Below, piece after piece: positions 8,411-17,635 of a DNA stretch of 64,000 nt (position 1 is the stretch's first letter; every line of letters starts with the position of its first letter). The stretch comes from Desulfovibrio sp. (lineage in GTDB: Bacteria > Desulfobacterota > Desulfovibrionia > Desulfovibrionales > Desulfovibrionaceae): positions 248,001 through 312,000 of the forward strand of contig JAQYWK010000001.1 in assembly GCA_030145055.1 (NCBI GenBank), written 5' to 3'. The notes beneath the pieces were generated by a model, which was not told where the DNA came from, searched no databases, and worked only from the letters and a program-made list of their open reading frames with translations. The position numbers were made by a program, and so were the translations under genes.

Positions 8411-8827
8411 TCAAAAAGCGGAATTCATTTTATCCAGACAGCTCAAAAGAGCCTCACGTTCTGGAACTGACAATTCAGCAGTTAACTCATCGATCAAACG
8501 AAGGTGAAGCCTGTCATGTTCCGCAAACATCACTTCCCCTGATTCGGTTAACTCTACTATAATAGAACGGCGGTCGCTTTCGTGCGGTTTGCGGCGCACA
8601 AATCCCTTATCTTCCAATCTATCCACCAAAACCGTTAGTGTCCCTGTAGTTATGCCCATACGTTGTGCGAGTTCTTTCATGCGCATGGGCTTATGGATAC
8701 CAAGCACCTCAAGAGTGTGCATCTGGGGCAAAGTAATCCCTTTCCCGCGCACAATATCATGCTCCCATGAGGACAACTTCTCGTAAAATTCGATAACCGA
8801 ATGATTGAGCTTACTTAAAATCGACAC
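8411..8827 (-). CDS. MarR-family transcriptional regulator
   Basis: A 138-residue winged-helix repressor. The DNA-binding part has MRMKELAQRMGITTGTLT as helix-turn-helix and the wing motif RRKPHESDRRSIIVEL, characteristic of MarR proteins, which bind palindromes as dimers. The start is a GTG at 8827 with GGAG five bases upstream, 12 bp after the stop of the His-rich exporter gene. The two form an operon. Twin palindromes upstream of the exporter (9615-9633 and 9665-9679) are the likely operators, giving autoregulation. The inducer is probably a metal ion, judged from the exporter's His-rich loop. This is an inference. Confidence 0.9.
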   Translation of the reverse strand: MSILSKLNHSVIEFYEKLSSWEHDIVRGKGITLPQMHTLEVLGIHKPMRMKELAQRMGITTGTLTVLVDRLEDKGFVRRKPHESDRRSIIVELTESGEVMFAEHDRLHLRLIDELTAELSVPEREALLSCLDKMNSAF

Positions 8828-8839
8828 AGACGCTCCAAT

Positions 8840-9598
8840 TTATATGATGGTTGTATAGCTGTATATTCCAAAGGCGATAGTCATGACTCCAGCAGTTCGC
8901 ATTACAAGCGGCTCTACCCAGCCCTGCTCAAGTGTGCGGACAAATGCAGCCGCTTTATAAATAGCGTAAATAACTGCGGCAAGCGCTATCCCGGTCCCAA
9001 TTGCATAACTCGCGAAAACGGCAGTACCCTTAAACACATTGCCCGAATCCAGAGCATACTTATACATAATTGCTACAGTCGGACATGGGACAATCATATT
9101 AAAGAACCCCACGGAAAATAGTCCCCAGAATGTAGCGCTTCGTATAGTTGATTTTGATTCAGAATGAGAACTTCCGCACTGGCAACCACAGCTATATGAA
9201 ATCTGATGATGATCATGATCGTGACAATGGTTATGCCCGTGGTCGTGGTGGTGTTCATGATCGTGGTCATGATCATGGCTATGAAGAAGTTCAGGTTTTA
9301 CAATTAAAATACCGCCCAGCACAATCAAAACACCCACTGTAATTATATCTACAATGTAGGTCATCGACGCTGGAATAGTTAAGGAAATAGATCCTAAAGT
9401 GAACCCTATACCAAGACAGGCAAGAGTAGTCCCCATAATAAAGGCTGCGGTCAAAGAAAACACGCGCCCGCCTTTTTTCTCGCCATAAATAAATGGAGCC
9501 AAAATCAACCACGAATGCCCACAAGGATTAATTCCATGAATCAGCCCTAGAAAAAGGCTGCTCTGCAATGCCACTAAAAATATAGTTTCAAATTCCAT
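8840..9598 (-). CDS. TauE/UreH-like membrane protein with His-rich loop, probable metal exporter
   Basis: A 252-residue protein with about six membrane helices. Helix 1 contains the conserved HGINPCGHSW. Residues about 106-132 form a His/Asp loop (HDHDHDHEHHHDHGHNHCH) followed by a Cys stretch CGCQCG. The second half has the family motif FNMIVPCPTVAIMY. Similar proteins with His loops are involved in nickel, cobalt or other transition-metal transport, including RcnA-type exporters. Which metal is handled cannot be told from sequence. It is first in a two-gene unit with a MarR regulator, preceded by AGGAG and twin operators. It differs from the other TauE/SafE protein in the window (4306-5241), which lacks the His loop. 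Confidence 0.8.
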   Translation of the reverse strand: MEFETIFLVALQSSLFLGLIHGINPCGHSWLILAPFIYGEKKGGRVFSLTAAFIMGTTLACLGIGFTLGSISLTIPASMTYIVDIITVGVLIVLGGILIVKPELLHSHDHDHDHEHHHDHGHNHCHDHDHHQISYSCGCQCGSSHSESKSTIRSATFWGLFSVGFFNMIVPCPTVAIMYKYALDSGNVFKGTAVFASYAIGTGIALAAVIYAIYKAAAFVRTLEQGWVEPLVMRTAGVMTIAFGIYSYTTII

Positions 9599-9614
9599 TA
9601 CTTACTCCTAATTA

Positions 9615-9633
9615 TTGTTTGATAGTCAAACAA
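9615..9633 (-). promoter_or_regulatory. Proximal MarR-type operator
   Basis: The palindrome TTGTTTGATAGTCAAACAA lies 17 bp before the exporter start codon, directly upstream of AGGAG. An identical 15-bp core recurs at 9665-9679, with centres 48 bp apart. A single half-site TTTCAAAC lies between them. Confidence 0.75.
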
Positions 9634-9664
9634 CTTGTCTTTCAAACTTCTTTGCACAAGATTA

Positions 9665-9679
9665 GTTTGATAGTCAAAC
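9665..9679 (-). promoter_or_regulatory. Distal MarR-type operator
   Basis: The core GTTTGATAGTCAAAC is identical to that of the proximal site. On the minus strand it includes a TTGACT that could serve as a -35 element. Paired identical sites favour binding of two repressor dimers over the promoter. Confidence 0.7.
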
Positions 9680-9725
9680 AATATTTTAGAAAAAAACATT
9701 GAAAAAACGGAAAAAATAGCCCCCC

Positions 9726-9754
9726 CCTATACTTACATCGTATATAAGTATAGG
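9726..9754 (+). promoter_or_regulatory. Inverted repeat in 5' region of the large surface protein
   Basis: CCTATACTTA (9726-9735) pairs with TAAGTATAGG (9745-9754) around a 9-base loop, followed after a few bases by the ribosome site AGGGG and the ATG at 9773. It could be a leader hairpin or an operator for the gene at 9773. There is no T-run to suggest a terminator. Confidence 0.4.
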
Positions 9755-9772
9755 GCTTTCCTAGGGGTAAAA

Positions 9773-12700
9773 ATGAAAATATACAAATTGATTTTAAGTT
9801 TCACATTAGCAGCTATTTATACATGCACTTTATCAAGTTTTGCTTTTGCAGCTTGGACACCGGATGCACCTACAAAATTAGGTACGAATCTTTCTGGGAT
9901 CGCCATGGATGCGACAGACGGCCTCGTTGCTGTAGGTGATGATGGCAAAGCCTATCATATGACAAAAGCTAAAATGGAGTCGACGACTGCAGCTGATGTG
10001 GACTGGGCTCCGGTTTACCCCCCTGCCTCAACAAATTTCGTAGGAGTCGCTCACGATGGAGCCGCTTTTTGGGCTGCAACTTCAAATGGAACAATCGTCA
10101 CCAGTGCCAACGGTATTACTTGGACTGTCTCGCCGCTTTCAGCAGCAGCTCGCGCAGCTATCACAGGTAAAACAGTCGTTGGCATAGCCTGCCCTGAAGA
10201 CGGCGGCGCTCCCGGAGATGTCGTAGTCGTAACCAATGACGGTGGAGTCGCTTACTATGACAGTAGTGACATAGCGTGGACCAGCGCAGGGGCGAACTTG
10301 GCTGGAGAAACAATTGCAACAAGCTCAAGTATCAAGGGAGTCCGCGCTCTGACCGGAACTAATGACGCATTTGTCGTTTTTGGTGGCGGAGGGGGGGCTA
10401 ACTTGTACAATGTAGCAAGTGGTGGAGTTCTTACAGCTACCCTTACTGTTACAAACTGCCCCATAATTAATGATATTTCTGTCCAGTCAGCCGCATTGTG
10501 GTATGCAGTTGGCGATAGTGCAAAGGTTGTACGGGGAACGACTGGTTTAGGGGGGAGCGGGACTGAAGGCAGTGCGGCCCTCACCATATCAGGAACCGGA
10601 ACCGTTCCAAATTTGTTATCTGTAAAGTACGACAACTCCAACACCTTCGGATATACTGTCGGAGCTGATGGCTCAGTATTCCGTATATCCGGAACAGTGG
10701 TTACTTTTAAAACTCAGGCTGTTTCATCTGCGAATCTTAATGGAGTTGAGCTAGTACAAGCAGGGGCTCTACGACGAGCATTTGCCATCGGTAATGACGG
10801 CGCATCCCTTTATGGTGGAGAAACTTTCTGGGCCGCAGTTTTAACTGGTACAACACAAGATGCTACAGATGCCCCACTGGACCCACAGTCAATTTTAGCT
10901 CTAAGTAGTACATATTATATTCCTAATGGAGTAGACAAAAAACTCTATTACTCCACAGCCCCTACAACTTCATGGACAGGGCTTGCTACCGCAAGTACAC
11001 CAACAGTGGCTGAAGGAGCTATAATAGGTGCTACTGTTACGGCGGTTGATTATGTTGCAACCAAAGTGACTCCTGGCGCAGCTCTTGCCCAAGTTACAGT
11101 TTTTAAAAGTTCTGATGGATCAGCAGCATTAATTACTGCTGCTGTTGGTGTTAATTCTCCCGCCACTGCCGACTACCTTGCCACTCTTGTTAATGGCGGA
11201 ACAACAAACCTCTATTTTGCAGGAGCAGCCGCAACTAAAGACGTTCAATTTATTGATATCACTTCTGTAACAGCAAGCAGTGTTCAGGCTGCAGCTAATG
11301 TTGTTGGTGCGGTAACCGGTCTTGCCGGGACAACAAACGGACTCTACATCATTGATGCAACAGTAGTTAAAGCAATGGCGGCAGGTGGAGGAACATTAGT
11401 GACTCTCCCTAATGCGGCAAATGACTGGGTTACCGCGTCTCAAATTGAAACAGCTGTGGCAACGGCACAGAAATTATTTCAAACATCTGATGGAAATCTA
11501 ATTGTAATCGACGGTGCCCCCGGAGTCTTTCTCGTAGAAGATAGCAGCAATGCAGCGATTGCTACCGCCTTAACCGTAACAAATCTCAACTATCCAGTAG
11601 GAGCAGGTGCTCCAACATCAGTATCTGGCAGCTCTACTGATTTAGTAGTATCTACCGCTACCGATGTATGGCGTTATACTTCAACCGGCTGGGAAAAGTA
11701 CGACAACCTTAGTGTAACCCTTCCTAAGTTGAATAATGTTGACGGGGTGGCCTCATCTGGTGCCAATGTGGTTGCCATGAATCAGGATGGAACAGCTACC
11801 AATAGGGGTATTGGTTATTCTACAGGGTCAACCTTCACGCCCGCGGCACCTGACACTCAGCCAGACGTAGGCAGCACCATCAATACAATATATAATGCCA
11901 CCAGCACTGACATTTATGTCGGTGGGGATAATGGCCTTCTTTATAAAGGTGTTTACAGCTCCAGTACTACTTCCTTCACATGGACACGAGTTACCGAAGG
12001 AATCCTTGGTGCAAAAGCTGTAAATAAAATAACAGGATTTGGAACCACTGTTTTCGCCCTTATTAATGGCGGGACAGAAATGGTTATGTTTGATGGAAGT
12101 ACATGGTCAGCGGTTACTAACAACCCTCCTGTAACTTACACCAACCTAAAAGCTGCTTCGGCGACAACGCTATACGCAACGGCTGCAAACGGAGTTAATT
12201 CCGTTTATAAAATTACGATGGTAGGCTCCACCGCAACTCATACTCCACAAGGACAAACATCTGGAACCATTACTGACCTGACAGCTATTGATGTTTCTGC
12301 AGATGGGCAAACTCTTTATGCAGTAGGTAGCAGCAACAATGCTTACAAACTGACATTACCAGCCACCAACAACTGGACTGTGACTAAAATAACCATGCCC
12401 GGAGTTGCGCCGGCAAGTATGTATGATGTCACTATTCAGGACGCGACTAAGATCTACATGGTAGGAGCTAGCGGCTACGCAGTCTCTTACGATGGAACTA
12501 CAGCAAGCTTACTTACTGCACCAGCAGCTACTATTCTGAACTCTGTTTGGTCCTATGAAACCGATGTTTTTGCAGCCGATTCCAATGGACAAGTACATCA
12601 GTACAGCACGACTTCCAGCTCTTGGACTTCCGGGACAGCTTCAACCGGTAAAAACATTAAAGCTGTCACAGGCTCAGTCTCAAGTGGATTCTTAGTAGCA

Positions 12701-13342
12701 GGTGGGCAGGATGGAGTGCTTTCACGCACAACTATCAGTTCATCTGGCGGCGGCGAAGACTCATCAGAAGCTCAGCCTGGAGTCGGAGAAGACGCTGACT
12801 TAATTACTACAGCTTCAGCCACCACGCCAACCTCTACAACGCTAACAACAACGTATAATACACCAAGTATGACAGTTCTAGGCAAGCAACAGTCTTTCAC
12901 AACGAAAGCTATCACAGCCGCCTCAACGCATAACTTCCTTTATACATTCACTCCTGCCACAAATATGGCTGTGAATGACTTGAAACTATACAAGCTGCTC
13001 TCGGCTACAAGTAGCAATATTCTATTCTCCCGCATGAACTCCGCTCCGGCGTCAGCAACTGACGGGGTATACTGGATAACGAATGCAGCTTCGACCGTTA
13101 TAGTTTCCGGAGAAACTCTCACTGCAGGTACTGTTTATACTGTAAACTTCGGGATTAAAGATAATGGCAGTTATGACACAAGTGCAACCGCTGGGGTTAT
13201 TCAAGATCCAGTAGTTCTTGGATCATCATCAAGTGGTTCCTCAGGGTGTATATTTAATCCGGCACAGGGAATCAGCATTGAATGGTTATTGATGTTCTTA
13301 GTTCCCTTTGTTGCTATTATTCGCACTCGTTTTAAAAGATAG
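9773..13342 (+). CDS. Large exported beta-propeller-like surface protein with C-terminal GC-x-x-NP anchor
   Basis: A 1189-residue protein. The N-terminus is a Sec signal peptide (residues 1-27, ending SFAFAA). The body has recurring short motifs of the form VGDDGxxY, VGADGSVF and SSDGxxW, like beta-propeller blades of YCF48 or sortilin type. The low-complexity Thr/Ala/Ser/Gly composition suits a secreted fibre. Near the end is IKDNGSYDTSATAGVIQDP, matching the choice-of-anchor U type region, then a Ser/Gly linker, GCIFNPAQ with Cys near residue 1159, a hydrophobic helix and the basic tail RTRFKR. The same ending occurs in the proteins at 17951 and 21098. The likely location is the outer surface. 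No catalytic motif is visible. It is flanked by a 5' hairpin and a strong terminator, so it is probably monocistronic. Confidence 0.8.
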   Translation: MKIYKLILSFTLAAIYTCTLSSFAFAAWTPDAPTKLGTNLSGIAMDATDGLVAVGDDGKAYHMTKAKMESTTAADVDWAPVYPPASTNFVGVAHDGAAFWAATSNGTIVTSANGITWTVSPLSAAARAAITGKTVVGIACPEDGGAPGDVVVVTNDGGVAYYDSSDIAWTSAGANLAGETIATSSSIKGVRALTGTNDAFVVFGGGGGANLYNVASGGVLTATLTVTNCPIINDISVQSAALWYAVGDSAKVVRGTTGLGGSGTEGSAALTISGTGTVPNLLSVKYDNSNTFGYTVGADGSVFRISGTVVTFKTQAVSSANLNGVELVQAGALRRAFAIGNDGASLYGGETFWAAVLTGTTQDATDAPLDPQSILALSSTYYIPNGVDKKLYYSTAPTTSWTGLATASTPTVAEGAIIGATVTAVDYVATKVTPGAALAQVTVFKSSDGSAALITAAVGVNSPATADYLATLVNGGTTNLYFAGAAATKDVQFIDITSVTASSVQAAANVVGAVTGLAGTTNGLYIIDATVVKAMAAGGGTLVTLPNAANDWVTASQIETAVATAQKLFQTSDGNLIVIDGAPGVFLVEDSSNAAIATALTVTNLNYPVGAGAPTSVSGSSTDLVVSTATDVWRYTSTGWEKYDNLSVTLPKLNNVDGVASSGANVVAMNQDGTATNRGIGYSTGSTFTPAAPDTQPDVGSTINTIYNATSTDIYVGGDNGLLYKGVYSSSTTSFTWTRVTEGILGAKAVNKITGFGTTVFALINGGTEMVMFDGSTWSAVTNNPPVTYTNLKAASATTLYATAANGVNSVYKITMVGSTATHTPQGQTSGTITDLTAIDVSADGQTLYAVGSSNNAYKLTLPATNNWTVTKITMPGVAPASMYDVTIQDATKIYMVGASGYAVSYDGTTASLLTAPAATILNSVWSYETDVFAADSNGQVHQYSTTSSSWTSGTASTGKNIKAVTGSVSSGFLVAGGQDGVLSRTTISSSGGGEDSSEAQPGVGEDADLITTASATTPTSTTLTTTYNTPSMTVLGKQQSFTTKAITAASTHNFLYTFTPATNMAVNDLKLYKLLSATSSNILFSRMNSAPASATDGVYWITNAASTVIVSGETLTAGTVYTVNFGIKDNGSYDTSATAGVIQDPVVLGSSSSGSSGCIFNPAQGISIEWLLMFLVPFVAIIRTRFKR

Positions 13343-13363
13343 GCCAACCAAATCATAAAACCT

Positions 13364-13408
13364 AATAAGCCCCCTCTTCGTATTACGAAGAGGGGGCTTA
13401 TTTTTTTA
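13364..13408 (+). terminator. Strong terminator after the surface protein
   Basis: A 16-17 bp stem built on GCCCCCTCTTCG and its complement, with a 5-base loop followed by TTATTTTTTT. The stem is nearly perfect and A-rich on its left side, so it may also end the convergent amidohydrolase-like transcript. Confidence 0.92.
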
Positions 13409-13428
13409 TACTCTTACCTCTATGACTC

Positions 13429-14571
13429 TCACTTCAACTGAACCCCATAAACCCTTTCAGCATTCTTATAAGCTATCTTTTCAGCCACATCACGCGGCAA
13501 TTGCCCCAACACAACGCGCTGCAAGAAAACCATCACAAGATATTCTCTCCATAACTTTTTCATATGAGCGTCTGTGGCGACCAAAAGTTGATCCTGAAAC
13601 TTAATAAGAAAATCTCGCCACTTAGGCTTTAACTTCAAACCTTCGAGCATAGAACTTCCAATTTTATCAATCTTATCGGGGTCCTGAAAATCATCCATCA
13701 AAATGGTTTTTTTGGATATAGTCATATAGACATTAGGATGGCGCTTGAGAAAATCGGTCACTTGCTCCACGGAACCAAAAGCCATATGCGGTATGATGAA
13801 AATTTGTTCGGGCCAGTCAGCATAAAGTTTATGAAAACGTGGGAAATCACGTTCAGGTGCATAAACTTCAAAATGTGTCATAAGCGGAGTCTTTGTTTCA
13901 GAAAGACGCTTTAGAAGCGTCTTCGTGCCTTGAAGAGATGGATCGGTATATCTCTCACCGGAAGTATAAGACTTACCAGAGCTTTTATCTCCGTGTGTAT
14001 AAAGAATCTCGCCCACAAACTTATAATCGTGAGCATCAATTCCTTCTATGGTTGCATCATTATAAGCGTCACTCAAATCACGTTTATGACGAAAAAACTT
14101 AGGAGAACCAAGTACGATTAAGTCCGGATTCTTCTTTGCAAGCTTCAAAACAGCCTTTTCGTTCTGCCCTAGCCTCTTTCTACTTCGGGCAAACAGCGCA
14201 AGTTTATCAGTCTTTGCCTCACGTACAAGCGTAATAGCCGCTCCCATGTCCACAGTCTCATCAATCTGAGACATGGCATCAAAAAAAGGACCATCATAGT
14301 AAGCAACCCCTGAGGGGATACCCTGACCTACCTTATACATGCAACGGGCAAAAACCTTGTCCGCCTTTATCCATTTAGCCTTGTCGGTAGGAACTATGCC
14401 CGCTTCCAGCTGACCAAGCATTTTACTACCCAGCTTGCCTTCAATACAGTCGTACATCTCTGGACTAAGGTTTTGATATGCTTCAAAATCCACAGCCCAG
14501 CAATTTGAAGACATCAACAACACCGCAATAAACATAAATAGAACCATTTGCATAATTGAAACCCTGCTCAT
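13429..14571 (-). CDS. Exported amidohydrolase-like (metal-dependent hydrolase fold) protein
   Basis: A 380-residue protein with a signal peptide (residues 1-26, ending SSNCWA). The central and C-terminal parts read as a TIM-barrel amidohydrolase of the amidohydrolase-2 type, with TPLMTHFEVYAPE, IFIIPHMAF and LLVATDAH giving a Thr-His, a Pro-His and a terminal Asp, the usual late metal ligands. The classical N-terminal HxH pair is not visible; the equivalent place reads YYDGPFFDAM. It may therefore bind metal differently or be inactive. It lies 21 bp after fumC and is probably co-transcribed. Function in the periplasm is unknown. Confidence 0.7.
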   Translation of the reverse strand: MSRVSIMQMVLFMFIAVLLMSSNCWAVDFEAYQNLSPEMYDCIEGKLGSKMLGQLEAGIVPTDKAKWIKADKVFARCMYKVGQGIPSGVAYYDGPFFDAMSQIDETVDMGAAITLVREAKTDKLALFARSRKRLGQNEKAVLKLAKKNPDLIVLGSPKFFRHKRDLSDAYNDATIEGIDAHDYKFVGEILYTHGDKSSGKSYTSGERYTDPSLQGTKTLLKRLSETKTPLMTHFEVYAPERDFPRFHKLYADWPEQIFIIPHMAFGSVEQVTDFLKRHPNVYMTISKKTILMDDFQDPDKIDKIGSSMLEGLKLKPKWRDFLIKFQDQLLVATDAHMKKLWREYLVMVFLQRVVLGQLPRDVAEKIAYKNAERVYGVQLK

Positions 14572-14592
14572 AAATAGTATTTTTGCACCAAC

Positions 14593-15990
14593 TTACCACC
14601 TCGGCTTTGCCATCTTCATAGGCTGAACAATTTCATCAAACCGTTCCGCACTTATCAGCCCCATCTTAATGCAGGTATCCTTCAAGGTTCCACCATCCAC
14701 AAAAGCCAGATGCGCGGCCTCGGCGGCTTTATCATAGCCAATTTCAGGGCTAAGTGCGGTTACAAGCATTAGCGAATTTTCAAGATAATATTTGATGCGG
14801 TCAAGATCAGGCTTAAGTCCGACAAGAGCATGTTCGGTAAAGCTATCGGCACTATCTGAAATAAGGTTAATTGAAGTAATCAAGTTAAATATCATCACGG
14901 GCTTGAACACATTCAGCTCAAAATTACCCTGCGAACCCGCAAATGCTACCGCTGAATCTAGCCCCATAACTTGCACCGCAACCATGGTCATAGCTTCGCA
15001 TTGAGTAGGATTAATTTTACCCGGCATAATCGATGATCCCGGCTCATTTGCGGGCAAAATAAGTTCACCTATCCCGCAACGTGGGCCAGATGCCAGCCAC
15101 CTTATATCATTTGCGATTTTCATAAGAGAGCATGCAATTCCGCGCACCGCGGCGCTTGTGGCTACCACCACATCATGGGCGGATAAGGCCGCAAAATAAT
15201 TATCGGCAGGACAAAATTTAATTCCAGTCATATCGGAAAGATGCTCAATCGCAAGTTTCGCAAAACCGGGTGCGGCATTCAGCCCAGTCCCGACGGCTGT
15301 TCCTCCTAGGGCCAACTCACGCAATTCATCCGCCGTTTTATCAATCCGTTTGATTCCATCTTCAATCAAAGCGGCATAGCCTGAAAATTCATCACCAAGA
15401 GTCATGGGAACTGCGTCTTGCAAATGAGTGCGACCGATCTTAACAACGTCCTTCCAAAGCTCTGCCTTAGTTTGGAGTTCCATGACCATTTTCTCTAATG
15501 AGGGTAAAAGCTTACCTCTGACAGACAGCGCTGCAGCAATATGCATTGCAGCAGGAAAAGTATCATTAGAAGACTGAGACATATTAACATGATCATTGGG
15601 ATGAATCGGATGTTTACTTCCCATTACGCCACCTGAAATCTCAATAGCGCGATTGGAAATAACCTCATTCACGTTCATATTTGTCTGCGTACCGCTACCA
15701 GTCTGCCATACATGGAGGGGAAAATGCTCATTAAACTTACCAGCAATAACCTCTTCAGCCGCATGAATAACGAGCTTACCTTCATCGGGAAGAAGCTTGC
15801 CGAGTTGCATGTTGCTAAGCGCCGCAGCTTTCTTGATCATAGCAAGAGCTCGCACAACCTCAAGGGGCATTATATCTGAACCTATACTGAAATTTTTCAA
15901 TGATCTCTGGGTTTGCGCCCCCCAATACTTATCCATAGCGACATCAACCGAGCCCATACTATCGCTTTCTTTTCTTATTCCATTTTTCAT
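14593..15990 (-). CDS. fumC: Class II fumarate hydratase
   Basis: Reversibly hydrates fumarate to L-malate in the cytoplasm. The 465-residue protein matches the normal family length and shows the three conserved blocks: [15 protein letters not shown] near residue 97, [20 protein letters not shown] near 187, and the superfamily signature [13 protein letters not shown] near 318. This class has no Fe-S cluster, so it tolerates oxygen. The start ATG at 15990 has AGGGGACAAA in front. An amidohydrolase-like gene follows after 21 bp. Aspartase is closely related, but the spacing and motifs favour fumarase. Confidence 0.93.
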   Translation of the reverse strand: MKNGIRKESDSMGSVDVAMDKYWGAQTQRSLKNFSIGSDIMPLEVVRALAMIKKAAALSNMQLGKLLPDEGKLVIHAAEEVIAGKFNEHFPLHVWQTGSGTQTNMNVNEVISNRAIEISGGVMGSKHPIHPNDHVNMSQSSNDTFPAAMHIAAALSVRGKLLPSLEKMVMELQTKAELWKDVVKIGRTHLQDAVPMTLGDEFSGYAALIEDGIKRIDKTADELRELALGGTAVGTGLNAAPGFAKLAIEHLSDMTGIKFCPADNYFAALSAHDVVVATSAAVRGIACSLMKIANDIRWLASGPRCGIGELILPANEPGSSIMPGKINPTQCEAMTMVAVQVMGLDSAVAFAGSQGNFELNVFKPVMIFNLITSINLISDSADSFTEHALVGLKPDLDRIKYYLENSLMLVTALSPEIGYDKAAEAAHLAFVDGGTLKDTCIKMGLISAERFDEIVQPMKMAKPRW

Positions 15991-16095
15991 TTTGTCCCCT
16001 TTTTTAACAGCACATATAATGAACTAACTGTTTTTATATCACAACTAATTCAAGATAGACATAAGAAGGGGGTATCAACAGCGACAGCCTGCCCC

Positions 16096-16123
16096 TTGAC
16101 AGCTGGTACGACATGTGCATATT
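16096..16123 (+). promoter_or_regulatory. Candidate promoter of the nuclease-like gene
   Basis: TTGACA at 16096-16101 and CATATT at 16118-16123 are spaced 16 bp apart, about 70 bp before the ATG at 16195. The -35 is perfect and the -10 is moderate. A TATAAT further right is too far from this -35. Confidence 0.35.
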
Positions 16124-16194
16124 TTTATTATAATGGCACATTTTGCCCACATCTATAAAGGCGAACTAGGGACAAACTTACTACGGAGTCCGGG

Positions 16195-17490
16195 ATGGAA
16201 AAGTGCAACCACAAAAAGCTTTTCAACGAGTATGAACTTTCATCGCTACTCACGAACAAAATAAAGGGTATTAAATCTCAGGTGGAATCCATCAACGAGA
16301 AAGTCTTTCTCCATACCCCTGCAGAAAAAATTGTATCCCGGTTAGTTCTGGAAAACTTACCGGACCAGTTGAAGCTGTATGAACACTTTATACGTGTGCG
16401 CCACCCTATGAAATGTACAACTGATAGCTCGGACAGCTATATTAAAAATACAAACGACCACCCCAATCATTGCCTGATAGATAGCATAAAGGTTCGCATT
16501 GAGATTCCTTTCTCTGGGGATGACAGCCTTTGGCTGTCACGACCTACCATTTTCAACGTAGATGGAGGACCGGATTTCTGCGTTAAAAATAGAAAAATAG
16601 CCAAAGAATACATCCAGACAATGTTTTCTGAGAATGATCAGATTAAATCAGAATTCTTACAAAACCTCAGCGAAATTAAAAGATATCTCAATTGGCAGGA
16701 TATGGACATTCAACAATACAGAGAAGAACTTCGTAAAATAGTCGAAGAAACTGTCGCGAAGCGATTGGCCAAACTCAAGAAGCAGGAATCGCTCAGTACA
16801 AACCTTAACATAGATATGAAACCCAGAAACAGGTCGGCGGACTTTTGCCCGATCAACATACGTAAAAAAATATCTCATCCATATGACAACAATAACGAAA
16901 AAGAGACTGAGCCAAGTATATCCGAAGATGACTTTATCAATATAATCAGATTAGTCAGACATATTGGGCGAAGCTGTGAAAGAACCCCTCACGTATTTAG
17001 AGTACACAAGGAAAGAGAACTGCGCGACATCATAAGTTCGTCCTTAAACACTCAGTTCGAGGACTGTATGTCAAATGATCTTTTTGTGAAGGAAGGGAAT
17101 ACAGCAATATCCATTTCACAAAACGGAAAATGCGCTTTTCTGGGAACTTGCAAAATATGGAGTAGTGAGAACCAATTTCAAAAAACTATCGATCATTTCC
17201 TAGAATCTGATTTCTGGAACGACGGCAAAGCAACTCTAATCATATTTAACAAAACCATAAAAGATTTTCCTAAATTGCTAAGCGTTGCAAAGAAGATAAT
17301 TATGAAACACCCCAAATTCATGTCATATGATAAAAAATTTGATGAAAATGAATGGAATTTCACCATGAGAACCATGAACGACAGTGCATGCAGAATAAAT
17401 TTACAAGCAATGATCTTCAACCTCTACGCAGAGCAAACAAACGCACACCTACGCCTAACTGGGCAAGAAATGGATTTCTTCAAGTCTTAA
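16195..17490 (+). CDS. Protein with a degenerate PD-(D/E)XK nuclease-like C-terminal domain
   Basis: A 431-residue cytoplasmic protein, preceded by GGAG at good spacing. The N-terminal two thirds are charged and helical, with a coiled-coil-like run near residues 150-200. The C-terminal third follows the pattern of a PD-(D/E)XK family in which TDI, then ECKFW, then a helix with IDQLL, and later HPNF are conserved. Here the series reads GNTAISI, LGTCKIW, IDHFL, and KHPKF. The catalytic Asp is replaced by Ala and the catalytic Glu by Thr, while the Lys is kept. It may thus be a non-cutting DNA-binding relative, or a defence-associated protein. The family assignment is from memory of motif order. 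It is more AT-rich than its neighbours and may have been acquired. Confidence 0.6.
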   Translation: MEKCNHKKLFNEYELSSLLTNKIKGIKSQVESINEKVFLHTPAEKIVSRLVLENLPDQLKLYEHFIRVRHPMKCTTDSSDSYIKNTNDHPNHCLIDSIKVRIEIPFSGDDSLWLSRPTIFNVDGGPDFCVKNRKIAKEYIQTMFSENDQIKSEFLQNLSEIKRYLNWQDMDIQQYREELRKIVEETVAKRLAKLKKQESLSTNLNIDMKPRNRSADFCPINIRKKISHPYDNNNEKETEPSISEDDFINIIRLVRHIGRSCERTPHVFRVHKERELRDIISSSLNTQFEDCMSNDLFVKEGNTAISISQNGKCAFLGTCKIWSSENQFQKTIDHFLESDFWNDGKATLIIFNKTIKDFPKLLSVAKKIIMKHPKFMSYDKKFDENEWNFTMRTMNDSACRINLQAMIFNLYAEQTNAHLRLTGQEMDFFKS

Positions 17491-17524
17491 CATCAGTCTA
17501 TAAACGACAGCTCTTATTCCCACG

Positions 17525-17635
17525 CTAACAGCCGTGGAACGATTTAAAGAAGCCGAAAATATGAAGCTGACCGGGGATCTTGTTAGTGAATGATTGAGTC
17601 ACAAACAACCCAAGTTTAACTCCAAGTCCACTCAC
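17525..17635 (-). CDS. Possible 36-residue small protein
   Basis: A GTG at 17635 sits six bases after a clear AGGAG and opens a 36-residue frame with a hydrophobic, Phe-rich middle and the ending FKSFHGC. The good ribosome site is the only support. It could also be a remnant of a larger gene. The surrounding intergenic DNA from 17491 to 17950 holds nothing else I recognise. Confidence 0.25.
   Translation of the reverse strand: MSGLGVKLGLFVTQSFTNKIPGQLHIFGFFKSFHGC

Noticed and set aside
9094-9342. Frames over the His-rich loop in other phases (MTTIMN-type repeats)
   Set aside because: They arise from the repetitive CAT/GAT codons of the real gene.
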